A stretch of 64,000 nucleotides of DNA. Source: JACVRW01 sp038323835 (lineage in GTDB: Bacteria; Actinomycetota; Thermoleophilia; Solirubrobacterales; Thermoleophilaceae). A program made the position numbers and the translations under genes. The DNA lies in assembly GCA_038323835.1 (NCBI GenBank), contig JBBQHI010000009.1:1-64000 (forward strand), given 5' to 3'. Within the stretch, counting starts at the first letter, position 1, and each line of letters opens with the position of its first letter. Below the pieces are notes generated by a model. It was not told where the DNA came from, ran no database searches, and worked only from the letters and a program-made list of their open reading frames with translations. Shown in pieces: positions 33,236 to 40,189 of this stretch.

Positions 33236-33997
33236 CTACTCGAGCTCGAAGGTCAGGTCGGTTACCCCAATCGTTATGCGGTCCCCGGAGCGCAGGGGCG
33301 AGCGCTCCACCCGCCGGCCGTTGACCTTCACGCCGTTCGTGGAGCCAAGGTCCGCCACCATCCAGCCGTCCTCCTCGCGGCGGACCTCGACGTGGCGGCG
33401 TGAGACGTTGGCGTCGCCCACCACCACGTCGCAGTCGCGGCTGCGGCCCACCACCACCCTCCGGCCGCTGAGCACGCTGCGGCGGCCGTCGCCCACCAGC
33501 AGGGCCTGGCGGCGGTCGTCCTTGGCCTCGAGCAGCCGCGAGTCGCCCGCGGGCGTGTAGACCATCGTGTGGCCGAAGTCCCCCGCCGAGGGTGCGGCCT
33601 CGGCCAGCGGCGCCTCCTCTTCCTCGGGGGGCGACAGCAGCTGCGCCTGGATGCCGAACTCACCAAGATCGAGGCGCTCGTCGGTGTGGAACTCCACCTG
33701 GGGGCGGCTGGTGAGGGCGAGCCGCTCCTGGCGAGAGTGCTCGAGCAGGTAGTCCGACAGCTCCTTGCGGAGCGCGGGCTCGTAGCTCGCGAACTGCTCG
33801 CGGTCCGCCGGGGAGAGGAACACCCGGTAGTGGTTGGGCACGTAGACGCGCGAGACGGAGACCATCTGGTTCTCCTCCATCTCCTTGGCCAGCTTGTGGG
33901 CCAGCTCCACCGGCTGGACATTCGTCTTGAAGGCACGCCCGAAGGCGCCCTCCACGAGGCCGCCGAGCTTCGCTTCGAGATTGCGCAGCACGCTCAT
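33236..33997 (-). CDS. fhaA: DUF3662/FHA domain protein (FhaA-like)
   Basis: A 253-residue protein with an N-terminal DUF3662 domain (about 1-125) beginning LRNLEAKLGGLVEGAFGRAF, an acidic linker, and a C-terminal FHA domain (about 165-253) with VVGRSRDCDVVV, NVSRRHVEV and STNGVKVNGR. FhaA binds the pseudokinase MviN in mycobacteria and controls peptidoglycan synthesis. A TACCCT hexamer 9 nt before the start suggests that an internal promoter also drives fhaA onwards. Confidence 0.9.
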   Translation of the reverse strand: MSVLRNLEAKLGGLVEGAFGRAFKTNVQPVELAHKLAKEMEENQMVSVSRVYVPNHYRVFLSPADREQFASYEPALRKELSDYLLEHSRQERLALTSRPQVEFHTDERLDLGEFGIQAQLLSPPEEEEAPLAEAAPSAGDFGHTMVYTPAGDSRLLEAKDDRRQALLVGDGRRSVLSGRRVVVGRSRDCDVVVGDANVSRRHVEVRREEDGWMVADLGSTNGVKVNGRRVERSPLRSGDRITIGVTDLTFELE

Positions 33998-34006
33998 TCC
34001 GATGCC

Positions 34007-34012
34007 AGGGTA
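34007..34012 (-). promoter_or_regulatory. Putative internal -10 element TACCCT before fhaA
   Basis: TACCCT on the minus strand, 9 nt before the fhaA ATG and directly after the end of the preceding kinase gene. It could separate expression of the fha-pknB core from the upstream kinase. Confidence 0.4.
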
Positions 34013-34015
34013 GCC

Positions 34016-35947
34016 CTATGAGGTGGTGACGGGCTGGGCCCGCCAGCCCTCGACCGGGGGCGAGGTCTGGGACACGGCCACCGCCACCAGCGCGCCCAGG
34101 AGGGCCCCCGCGATGGCTCCCCGAGCCTGCTCGAGCGCGGCCGTGCCCGCGAGCAGATTGCCGATAGCCGCCATCGAGGCCATGAGCGCCACGCTCCATG
34201 CGGCCGCGGCCACGAGGTCGGCGGCCAGCCAGCGGCCGCGGAGCATGTACGGCAGCACCGCGGCCAGGACCGCCCAGACCGCGAGCGTGAGGATCATGGG
34301 CGAGGTCACGATCTGGGCCACCACATCGGTCGCGGTAGCGGTGGTGGAGCCCTCGAAGCCCGCACGGCCCGGGACCCCATCCGGTGTTCCGAAGAGGTAC
34401 GTGTGCCCGGTGAGCGCCTCGGCCGCCATCAGCCACGCGCCACCCGCGGCGGCGAGACCGGCGCGGCGCCAGGGAGTGGGCGCGAGCGCGGCCAGCCCGA
34501 CGAACGCCGGCCCCAGGGCGATCGTGCCCAGGAGCGGCGCGATCACGGGCACCGACCAGAGCAGCCCCGCCCGCGGGAGGAAGAGCGGCACCGAGAGCAG
34601 GGCGGCGGCCAGGAGCAGCGCCGTGCCCGGCCTGCCGGCGGCGGTGGCGAGCCACCCGCACAGCGCGAGGCCGGAAGCGGCCCACCCCACGCGCGGGAGG
34701 AGCGCCGTGGCCACCGCGGCCACCGCGGCAAGGGTGAGAGGGGACGACGGCGCGTCGGACCCGAGGCTGGCGAGAGCGGCCGCCACGATGGTTCCGGCGG
34801 CAGCTCCGGCCGCCACGCGGGAGGCCACCCGCCCGGCGAGCGGCGGACGCTGCCCGAGCGGCCGGCGGCGGCGGCCGAGAACGCCCAGGCCGGCGGTCGG
34901 GTCGGCGCGCAGGTCCTCGGCCAGGGCGGCAAGAGCGACGGCGTCGCGGGTGGCGAGCACCGGGTCGCGCCGGCGCCCGAAGCGCCGCGGGTGGCGAGCG
35001 GTGGGCAGGCCCACGCGACGCAGCGTGGCGGGCTCCTCCAGGCCGCCCTCCTCGTCCAGCTCGCGCTCCGCCTCCACCAGGCCGGCACGCAGCTCGGCCG
35101 GCGTCGGCCGGTCCGCGGGGTCTATTGCGAGTGCATCGTCCACCAGGTTGCAGAGGCCGGACGGGAGGTCGCGGCGGCGGCCGGCGAGCGCCGGCAGCGG
35201 CTGGCCGAGCCGGCGAGCGGTGGCGGCAAGTCCTCCGGCACGCACGGGATTGGCTCCCGTCCACGCCTCGTACAGGGTCAGCGCGAGCGAGTACACGTCG
35301 CTCGCCGGAGTCACGCCGGCGCCCTCCGCCTGCTCGGGCGCCATGTAGGCGAGCGTGCCCACCACGTCGCCCGTGCGCGTGAGCGGGTCGCCGCTCGCGA
35401 GGTGGGCCACGCCGAAGTCGGCCAGCTTGGCGAAGCCCGCCCCCACCGCGGGCTCGGCCACCACCATCACGTTCTGGGGCTTCACGTCGCGGTGGATCAC
35501 GCCGCGGGCGTGGGCGTGCTCGAGCGCATCGCAGAGCACCGCCCCGATACAGGCCACGTCCCGGTCCGCCACCGCGCCTGCATGGACCAGCTCACCGAGC
35601 GTCCGGCCGCGGACCAGCTCGGAGACGAGATACACCTCGTGCTCGTCGGCGGCCAGCTCGTAGACGGCCACGATCCCGGGATGGTTGAGGCGGGCCGCCG
35701 CGCGGGCCTCCCGCTCCGCCCGGTCGCCTCCACCCTGCTCGATCGGGATGGCCTTCACAGCCACCTCGCGCTCCAGCTTCTCGTCCCAGGCCAGCCACAC
35801 CACTCCGAAGCCCCCGGCGCCCAGGCGCCGCTCCAGGCGGTAGCGCCCCAGGACCAGCCGGGCGTCGGCGAGGCGCTCTGTGGCCTCCAGACCCTGCATG
35901 GGCAGGGTGCGGCTCTCGTGGGCCGCGCTGCTCTCGGAACGTCTCAT
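34016..35947 (-). CDS. Ser/Thr protein kinase with polytopic C-terminal membrane domain
   Basis: A 643-residue kinase. The catalytic domain (about residues 33-295) has GAGGFGVVW, Lys65, HRD Asp154 and DFG Asp177. The C-terminal 270 residues contain about eight hydrophobic helices rather than a single anchor and a sensor. That differs from PknA and PknB and is not the usual PknA seen in this operon. The start is ATG 35947; ATG 35899 (MQGLEATE) is also possible and brings the start nearer the kinase domain. It opens the operon, 18 bp before fhaA. Confidence 0.85.
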   Translation of the reverse strand: MRRSESSAAHESRTLPMQGLEATERLADARLVLGRYRLERRLGAGGFGVVWLAWDEKLEREVAVKAIPIEQGGGDRAEREARAAARLNHPGIVAVYELAADEHEVYLVSELVRGRTLGELVHAGAVADRDVACIGAVLCDALEHAHARGVIHRDVKPQNVMVVAEPAVGAGFAKLADFGVAHLASGDPLTRTGDVVGTLAYMAPEQAEGAGVTPASDVYSLALTLYEAWTGANPVRAGGLAATARRLGQPLPALAGRRRDLPSGLCNLVDDALAIDPADRPTPAELRAGLVEAERELDEEGGLEEPATLRRVGLPTARHPRRFGRRRDPVLATRDAVALAALAEDLRADPTAGLGVLGRRRRPLGQRPPLAGRVASRVAAGAAAGTIVAAALASLGSDAPSSPLTLAAVAAVATALLPRVGWAASGLALCGWLATAAGRPGTALLLAAALLSVPLFLPRAGLLWSVPVIAPLLGTIALGPAFVGLAALAPTPWRRAGLAAAGGAWLMAAEALTGHTYLFGTPDGVPGRAGFEGSTTATATDVVAQIVTSPMILTLAVWAVLAAVLPYMLRGRWLAADLVAAAAWSVALMASMAAIGNLLAGTAALEQARGAIAGALLGALVAVAVSQTSPPVEGWRAQPVTTS

Positions 35948-36048
35948 CTCGGATTCGTGTTCGGTCCGCGACCGGCGCGTCCTGCCCCCCGGTCATACTC
36001 CCACAGCACCCGGGGGAGCCTCGCCCCTGGAAATCCCGGAGGTACGAC

Positions 36049-37134
36049 CTGTCCTTCCTCGACGAACCGGACGAGCCAGCCACCCGCCCACGACGCCAGT
36101 CAGGTGGCGGCCCGGCGGGCGACCGTCAGACACTCATGGTCCGCCGCACGATAGCCGCGGGCGGCGGCGTCCTGGTGGTGATACTTCTGGTTCTGCTGCT
36201 CAGGGCCTGCCTCGACAGCCGCAGCGACCGTGCCGTCCGCGACTACGCGAACAGCTCGGCGGCGCTGGTGAAGGAGTCCAACGCGCAGAGCACGGCCCTC
36301 TTCCGCCTGCTCCAGGGCTCGGGCGGCCCCAACCAGGCCGTGGACGCGCAGAACACGGTGAACGGGTTCCGCGTGCAGTCCGCCCAGATCGTGGACCGCG
36401 CCCGGGACCTCGATGTGCCCGGGGACGCCTCCAGTGCGCAGCGATACCTCCTGGAGACGCTCGAGTTCCGCCGCGACGGGCTCGCGCGCATCGCCACCGC
36501 ACTGCCCGACGCGCTGGGCGATGCGTCGCGCCGGCAGGGGTCCGAGGGCGTGGCCCGCCAGATGCAGGTGTTCCTCGCCAGCGACGTGATTTACGCCGGG
36601 CGCTTCAGGCCCACCCTGTTGAAGGCCCTCGCGGACCGCGGCGTTAACGGGGTGACGGTGCCCACGAGCGCGTTCATCCCGGACATCAAGTGGCTGCAGC
36701 CGGCCACGGTGGCAGACGCCATCGCAGGGGTGCGCTCCGGCCGCGGCGCGAGCAACGACCAGGCCTCCGGCGGGCTCCACGGGAACGGCCTCGTGGGCGT
36801 CAGCCTCGGCGGTGCGGCGCTGACCCCCGGCGGGTCGGCCACGGTCCAGCTCTCGGCCGACACTGCCTTCGAGGTCCAGGTGGCCAACCAGGGCGAGAAC
36901 ACCGAGACGGACGTGGAGATCGCCGTGACGGTGGGCACGGGAAGTGACGCCATCGACCTCACAGGTACGATCGACAGCATCGCGGCCGGAGAGACGAAGT
37001 CGGTGACCATCGCGCTCCAGGAGCAGCCTCCGACGGGCCAGAACGTGCCGATCAAGGTCAACGTCAAGCCTGTGCCGGGCGAGCAGAAGACCGACAACAA
37101 CACGCAGACCTACAGCGTGATCTTCACGCGCTAG
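36049..37134 (+). CDS. Membrane-anchored protein with C-terminal CARDB-like domain
   Basis: A 361-residue protein of unknown function. A perfect GGAGG (36038-36042) lies six bases before CTG 36049, and the reading from there (SFLDEPDEP..., Pro/Arg-rich) looks coding; the first ATG, at 36136, has no Shine-Dalgarno and would cut into the cytoplasmic tail. A transmembrane helix at about residues 36-54 is followed by a mostly helical extracytoplasmic region (about 60-215). A beta-sandwich resembling CARDB follows (about 255-361, with FEVQVANQGENTETDVEIAV and DNNTQTYSVIF). It lies in a run of four co-directional genes with DUF4446 and pheA. Confidence 0.72.
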   Translation: MSFLDEPDEPATRPRRQSGGGPAGDRQTLMVRRTIAAGGGVLVVILLVLLLRACLDSRSDRAVRDYANSSAALVKESNAQSTALFRLLQGSGGPNQAVDAQNTVNGFRVQSAQIVDRARDLDVPGDASSAQRYLLETLEFRRDGLARIATALPDALGDASRRQGSEGVARQMQVFLASDVIYAGRFRPTLLKALADRGVNGVTVPTSAFIPDIKWLQPATVADAIAGVRSGRGASNDQASGGLHGNGLVGVSLGGAALTPGGSATVQLSADTAFEVQVANQGENTETDVEIAVTVGTGSDAIDLTGTIDSIAAGETKSVTIALQEQPPTGQNVPIKVNVKPVPGEQKTDNNTQTYSVIFTR

Positions 37135-37141
37135 GCCGCGC

Positions 37142-37147
37142 TACGCT
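37142..37147 (+). promoter_or_regulatory. Putative -10 element TACGCT for the DUF4446 gene
   Basis: TACGCT ends 6 nt before GTG 37154, so transcription would start at the initiation codon itself. The preceding stop is at 37132-37134. Confidence 0.4.
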
Positions 37148-37153
37148 CAGCCC

Positions 37154-37663
37154 GTGGACGACCTGACCACGACGCAGGGAATCGTCGCGCTCGCCGCGGC
37201 GGGCCTGGCCGTGGTCGCGCTTCTCTGGGCCATCTTCAACACGTTCCGGATTCGTCGCATGCGCAGCGCCCAGAGGATGGTGCTCGGGAACGACCGGAGT
37301 GACCTCGTGGCCCATGCCGCCGGGCTCCAGGAGGCCTTCGTGCAGCTCCGCGACTGGCTGGAGGAGACCGCGACCCGCCTGGACGAGCGCATGACCACCG
37401 CCGAGCGCCGGATCGACGGCTCCGTGGCCTACACCTCGCTGGTGCGCTACGACGCCTACAACGAGATGTCCGGCCGGCAGTCGAGCAGCGTGGCCTTCCT
37501 GGATTCCAGCCGCAGCGGCGTGGTGGTGTCCGCGATCCACCATCGCGACCAGGCGCGCGTGTACGTGAAGCAGCTGCACGAGGGCAGCTCCGAGGTCGAG
37601 CTCTCACCGGAGGAGCAGGAGGCGGTGGACTCCGCCATGGCCGGCGCCCCCGCGGGCGCCTGA
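37154..37663 (+). CDS. DUF4446 family protein
   Basis: A 169-residue protein with an N-terminal transmembrane helix (about 10-28), a short basic stretch (RIRRMRSAQR), a heptad-like helix (about 50-85), and the conserved DUF4446 core (VRYDAYNEMSGRQSSSVAFLDSSRSGVVVSAI, about 97-130; written as key parts only). The family is widespread in Firmicutes and Actinobacteria without a known function. The start is GTG 37154. It shares one base with pheA (TGATG), so translation is coupled. Confidence 0.85.
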   Translation: MDDLTTTQGIVALAAAGLAVVALLWAIFNTFRIRRMRSAQRMVLGNDRSDLVAHAAGLQEAFVQLRDWLEETATRLDERMTTAERRIDGSVAYTSLVRYDAYNEMSGRQSSSVAFLDSSRSGVVVSAIHHRDQARVYVKQLHEGSSEVELSPEEQEAVDSAMAGAPAGA

Positions 37664-38508
37664 TGCGCGTCGGGTATCTGGGGCCGGCGGGCACCTACAG
37701 CGAGGAGGCGCTCCGGGCCTCGGCCCCGCCCGGGGTGGAGGAGGTGCCCTGCGCCAGCGTCTACGAGACCGTGATGGCGGTCCAGGAGGGCACCGTCGAC
37801 CGGGCGGTGGTGCCGATCGAGAACGCGCTCGAGGGTGGCGTGGCGGCCACGCTCGACGCGCTGGCGGGTGACGCCGGCGACGTGCGCATCGCCTCCGAGG
37901 TGGTGCACCCGATCCACCATTGCCTGGTGGCAGCCCGGGAGGTGGCGATCGAGGACGTGACGCGGGTGGTGTCTCACCCTCAGGCGAGCGCCCAGTGCGC
38001 CCACTTCCTGCGCGAGCGCCTGCCCGACGCCGAGCGCGCCAGCGCGCCCTCCACCGCCGATGCCGTGCTCACCGTGAGCCGCGAGAACGGCCGCTCCGCC
38101 GCACTCGCCTCGCGCCTGGCCGCCGATCTGTACGACTGCCGGGTGTTGGCCGCGAACGTTGAGGACCGCTCGGACAACGTGACCCGCTTCGTGTGGCTCG
38201 CGCCCTCCACGGTGGCGGTGGACCCGGGCGAGCACGCCAAGACGTCGTTCGTCTTCTGGGGCGCGGGGGACGAATCGCCCGGCTGGCTGGTCGAGGTCCT
38301 GCGCCAGTTCGCCGACCGCGGGGTGAACATGACGCGAATCGAATCAAGGCCGCGGCGGGTGCGCCTCGGCCACTACATGTTCTTCGCTGACGTGGAGGGC
38401 GCGGCGGACCGCCCGCCGGTCACCGAGGCGCTGGCGGCGCTCCGCGAGCGGGTCGAAGAGATTCGAGTACTCGGCTCGTACCCCACCGCAACCGGCGAGC
38501 CGGACTGA
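37663..38508 (+). CDS. pheA: Prephenate dehydratase
   Basis: A 281-residue enzyme that converts prephenate to phenylpyruvate in phenylalanine synthesis. The PDT domain (residues 1-180) has GYLGPAGTYSEEAL, VPIENALEGGV and the catalytic-region Thr-Arg-Phe in NVTRFVWLA. The ACT domain (about 190-275) carries the phenylalanine-binding RQFADRGVNMTRIESRPRR. It is monofunctional: there is no chorismate mutase domain. It overlaps DUF4446 by one base. Feedback inhibition by Phe through the ACT domain is expected. Confidence 0.94.
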   Translation: MRVGYLGPAGTYSEEALRASAPPGVEEVPCASVYETVMAVQEGTVDRAVVPIENALEGGVAATLDALAGDAGDVRIASEVVHPIHHCLVAAREVAIEDVTRVVSHPQASAQCAHFLRERLPDAERASAPSTADAVLTVSRENGRSAALASRLAADLYDCRVLAANVEDRSDNVTRFVWLAPSTVAVDPGEHAKTSFVFWGAGDESPGWLVEVLRQFADRGVNMTRIESRPRRVRLGHYMFFADVEGAADRPPVTEALAALRERVEEIRVLGSYPTATGEPD

Positions 38509-38517
38509 GTGTCTGGC

Positions 38518-38523
38518 TAGACT
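38518..38523 (+). promoter_or_regulatory. Putative -10 element TAGACT for the HNH gene
   Basis: TAGACT ends 10 nt before GTG 38534 and follows the pheA stop. Near-leaderless spacing. Confidence 0.35.
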
Positions 38524-38533
38524 GGCCGATACC

Positions 38534-39145
38534 GTGGCGGCCCGCGCGGAACCCCTGCTCGCAGCCGAGGCGGGCGACTCGGAACCCGGCCCTGCGCTCG
38601 CGCTGGCGGGCCCCGGTCGGCCTGAGCAGCGTGGTCGATCCACCGGCCGGGTGCTGGTCCTAAATGCTTCCTTCGAACCGATCAACGTATGCACGGTCAG
38701 GCGCGCCGCCGTGCTGATCCTCAAGAACCGCGCCGAGGTGCTGGAGCACGGCGAGTGGGCGCTGCACGCCGAGAGCCTCACACTCGCCCGCCCGGTGGTC
38801 ATCCGACTGCTGGCCTACGTGCGAATCCCGCGAGACGCTCACCGCCGCAAGATCACCCGCCGGGCGGTGTTCGCCCGGGACCGCTGGACCTGCCAGTACT
38901 GCGGCCGTGAACGCGGGAACCTCACGGTGGATCACGTGATCCCGCGCTCCAAGGGCGGCTCGTCGAACTGGGAGAACATCGTCACCTCCTGCGCACCCTG
39001 CAACCGACGCAAGGGTGACCGGCTGCCGGTCCAGGCGAAAATGGTCCCCGCCAAGCGCCCGAAGGCCCCGAGCCCCACGGTGTTCATCCACGTGGCCACG
39101 CCGAAGATCCCGCCCGCGTGGGAGCAGTACCTGGTGGCCGCCTGA
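38534..39145 (+). CDS. HNH endonuclease-fold protein
   Basis: A 203-residue protein. After a poorly structured start (about 1-38) comes LVLNASFEPINVC, typical of this conserved actinobacterial HNH family. The HNH zinc-finger core lies at about 125-165: CQYCGRE, VDHVIPRSKGG, NWENIVTSC and CAPCNRRKGD, with paired CxxC motifs and the catalytic DH. The C-terminal tail ends WEQYLVAA. Such genes are chromosomal and not clearly mobile; the DNA target is unknown. The start is GTG 38534. It is coupled by TGATG to the next gene. Confidence 0.85.
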   Translation: MAARAEPLLAAEAGDSEPGPALALAGPGRPEQRGRSTGRVLVLNASFEPINVCTVRRAAVLILKNRAEVLEHGEWALHAESLTLARPVVIRLLAYVRIPRDAHRRKITRRAVFARDRWTCQYCGRERGNLTVDHVIPRSKGGSSNWENIVTSCAPCNRRKGDRLPVQAKMVPAKRPKAPSPTVFIHVATPKIPPAWEQYLVAA

Positions 39146-39897
39146 TGGCCCGTTCCTTCCGCGGGCTGCGCGGCCTTGGCCGGAAGCCGGTCACGCGCAC
39201 CCCCGCTCCCGCACCACCGCCGGCGCCCGGCGACGCCCCGCGGCAGGCCACGAACGGGCAGGGCTCGACACCCGTCCCGGCCGCCACACCCTCTCCGCGG
39301 ACGCCTCCCCCGGCCACGCCCGGAGTCCCGCCCGCCGGCTCGGCGTGGCCCGGCGCCGCCCCTGCCGTCGCCTCGTCCCCTCCGCCGCCCTCCGCGCCGT
39401 CAGAGGGGAGCTCCCCGGCCGACCGTACCGGTGGGCCTTCCGCCGGTTCAGCGCCCCCTCGCCGCCCCGGGCCCGCCCGAAACGACAGGGCCATGTCGGC
39501 GCAATTGAAGAGCCTCCGACGCTGGCAAATGGTTACTGCGGCGTGGGCTCTCTCGGCCACGGTGATTGCCGTGCTTGCCTTTCTCACGGCAAGTAACGAG
39601 AACGGGCAGCACCTTGCCGCCAACGCTGCTCAGGTACGAAGTCTTCGACACAACACGAACACGCGGCTGGCTAGCGTTCAGCGACAGCTTGAGTCCCTTC
39701 CACGGGGCACCGCGGTCACAAGCCTCAACAAAGAGGTTGCGCGGCTTGGGAAGGTCGCCCTTAGGAAGGACAATGCAGTGCATGCCGTGCAGCTGTCTTC
39801 AATCGCGGTGTCCAAACGAGTTACGGCGCTCGAGACGAGCGTGAAGGCGCTCCAGGCCGCCCAGAACTCCGGAAGCAGCACCAAGACCGCGCCGTAG
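39145..39897 (+). CDS. Hypothetical Pro-rich, single-pass membrane protein with coiled-coil tail
   Basis: A 250-residue protein not recognised as any family. Residues 1-115 are Pro/Ala/Ser-rich and disordered. One transmembrane helix (about 128-148) follows, then a heptad-patterned region (about 155-240) that looks like a coiled coil. The first half has the GC-rich codon use of the neighbours. From about 39490 onward codons such as CTT, TTG, CAA, GCA, ACA, AAA and AAT become frequent, so the gene looks chimeric. ATG 39145 (TGATG with the HNH stop) is preferred to an in-frame ATG nine codons upstream. Confidence 0.65.
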   Translation: MARSFRGLRGLGRKPVTRTPAPAPPPAPGDAPRQATNGQGSTPVPAATPSPRTPPPATPGVPPAGSAWPGAAPAVASSPPPPSAPSEGSSPADRTGGPSAGSAPPRRPGPARNDRAMSAQLKSLRRWQMVTAAWALSATVIAVLAFLTASNENGQHLAANAAQVRSLRHNTNTRLASVQRQLESLPRGTAVTSLNKEVARLGKVALRKDNAVHAVQLSSIAVSKRVTALETSVKALQAAQNSGSSTKTAP

Positions 39898-39931
39898 CCG
39901 GCGGTCCCACACGCCGACAGCGCGCAACGGC

Positions 39932-39957
39932 CGAGGGGCGCCCTTGGGCGCCCCTCG
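39932..39957. terminator. Bidirectional hairpin terminator
   Basis: Perfect inverted repeat CGAGGGGCGCCC / GGGCGCCCCTCG with a TT centre, 35 bp after the hypothetical gene stop. A strict T-run is missing (ACTACTTGCTTCT follows on the plus strand), so efficiency is uncertain. Confidence 0.65.
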
Positions 39958-40070
39958 ACTACTTGCTTCTGGACTTTGGATCGGTGGCGTCTGATGCGGT
40001 CGGAGGGACCACTCCCGGCCTCGGCCACCGACGGTGTCCCGGTTTGGACTCCGTCAGACGGTGTCCAGAA

Positions 40071-40147
40071 CCCGGCTAGCGGCCGGGCACCTCCAGGGTC
40101 CCGAAAATTCTATGACTCAAGTTAGGACCACCTCCTTTCCCTGGTCC
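40071..40147 (-). other. Possible small gene module: SD in a hairpin loop, 14-codon ORF, second hairpin
   Basis: On the minus strand, GGACCA (40147-40142) and TGGTCC (40130-40125) pair around an 11-nt loop GGGAAAGGAGG, a perfect Shine-Dalgarno. Ten bases later TTG 40120 opens a 14-codon ORF (MSHRIFGTLEVPGR) ending at TAG 40078-40076. The stop lies in the loop of a 6-bp hairpin CCCGGC/GCCGGG (40087-40071) followed by TTCT. It lies 43 bp after the gyrA stop. It could be a small peptide gene, a 3' processed RNA of gyrA, or chance; the plus strand also resembles the 3' end of 16S rRNA (CACCTCCTTTC). Confidence 0.3.
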
Positions 40148-40189
40148 AGCAATTGAAGCAGATGGCACGGTGCTTACGCGATGGCCGGC

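Larger units (their letters stand above)
39898..40189. other. Low-GC intergenic region between convergent genes, next to gyrA
   Basis: This 292-bp gap is clearly less GC-rich than its surroundings. It holds a 12-bp perfect hairpin (39932-39957), a direct repeat GACGGTGTCC (40030-40039 and 40057-40066), an imperfect hairpin (40046-40066), and the minus-strand mini-ORF module at 40071-40147. No standard protein gene was found in it. Confidence 0.7.

Noticed and set aside
40121..40137. Remnant of a 16S rRNA 3' end on the plus strand (GGACCACCTCCTTTC)
   Set aside because: Only about fifteen bases match and nothing upstream resembles helix 45 of 16S rRNA. It is more simply the complement of a strong Shine-Dalgarno.
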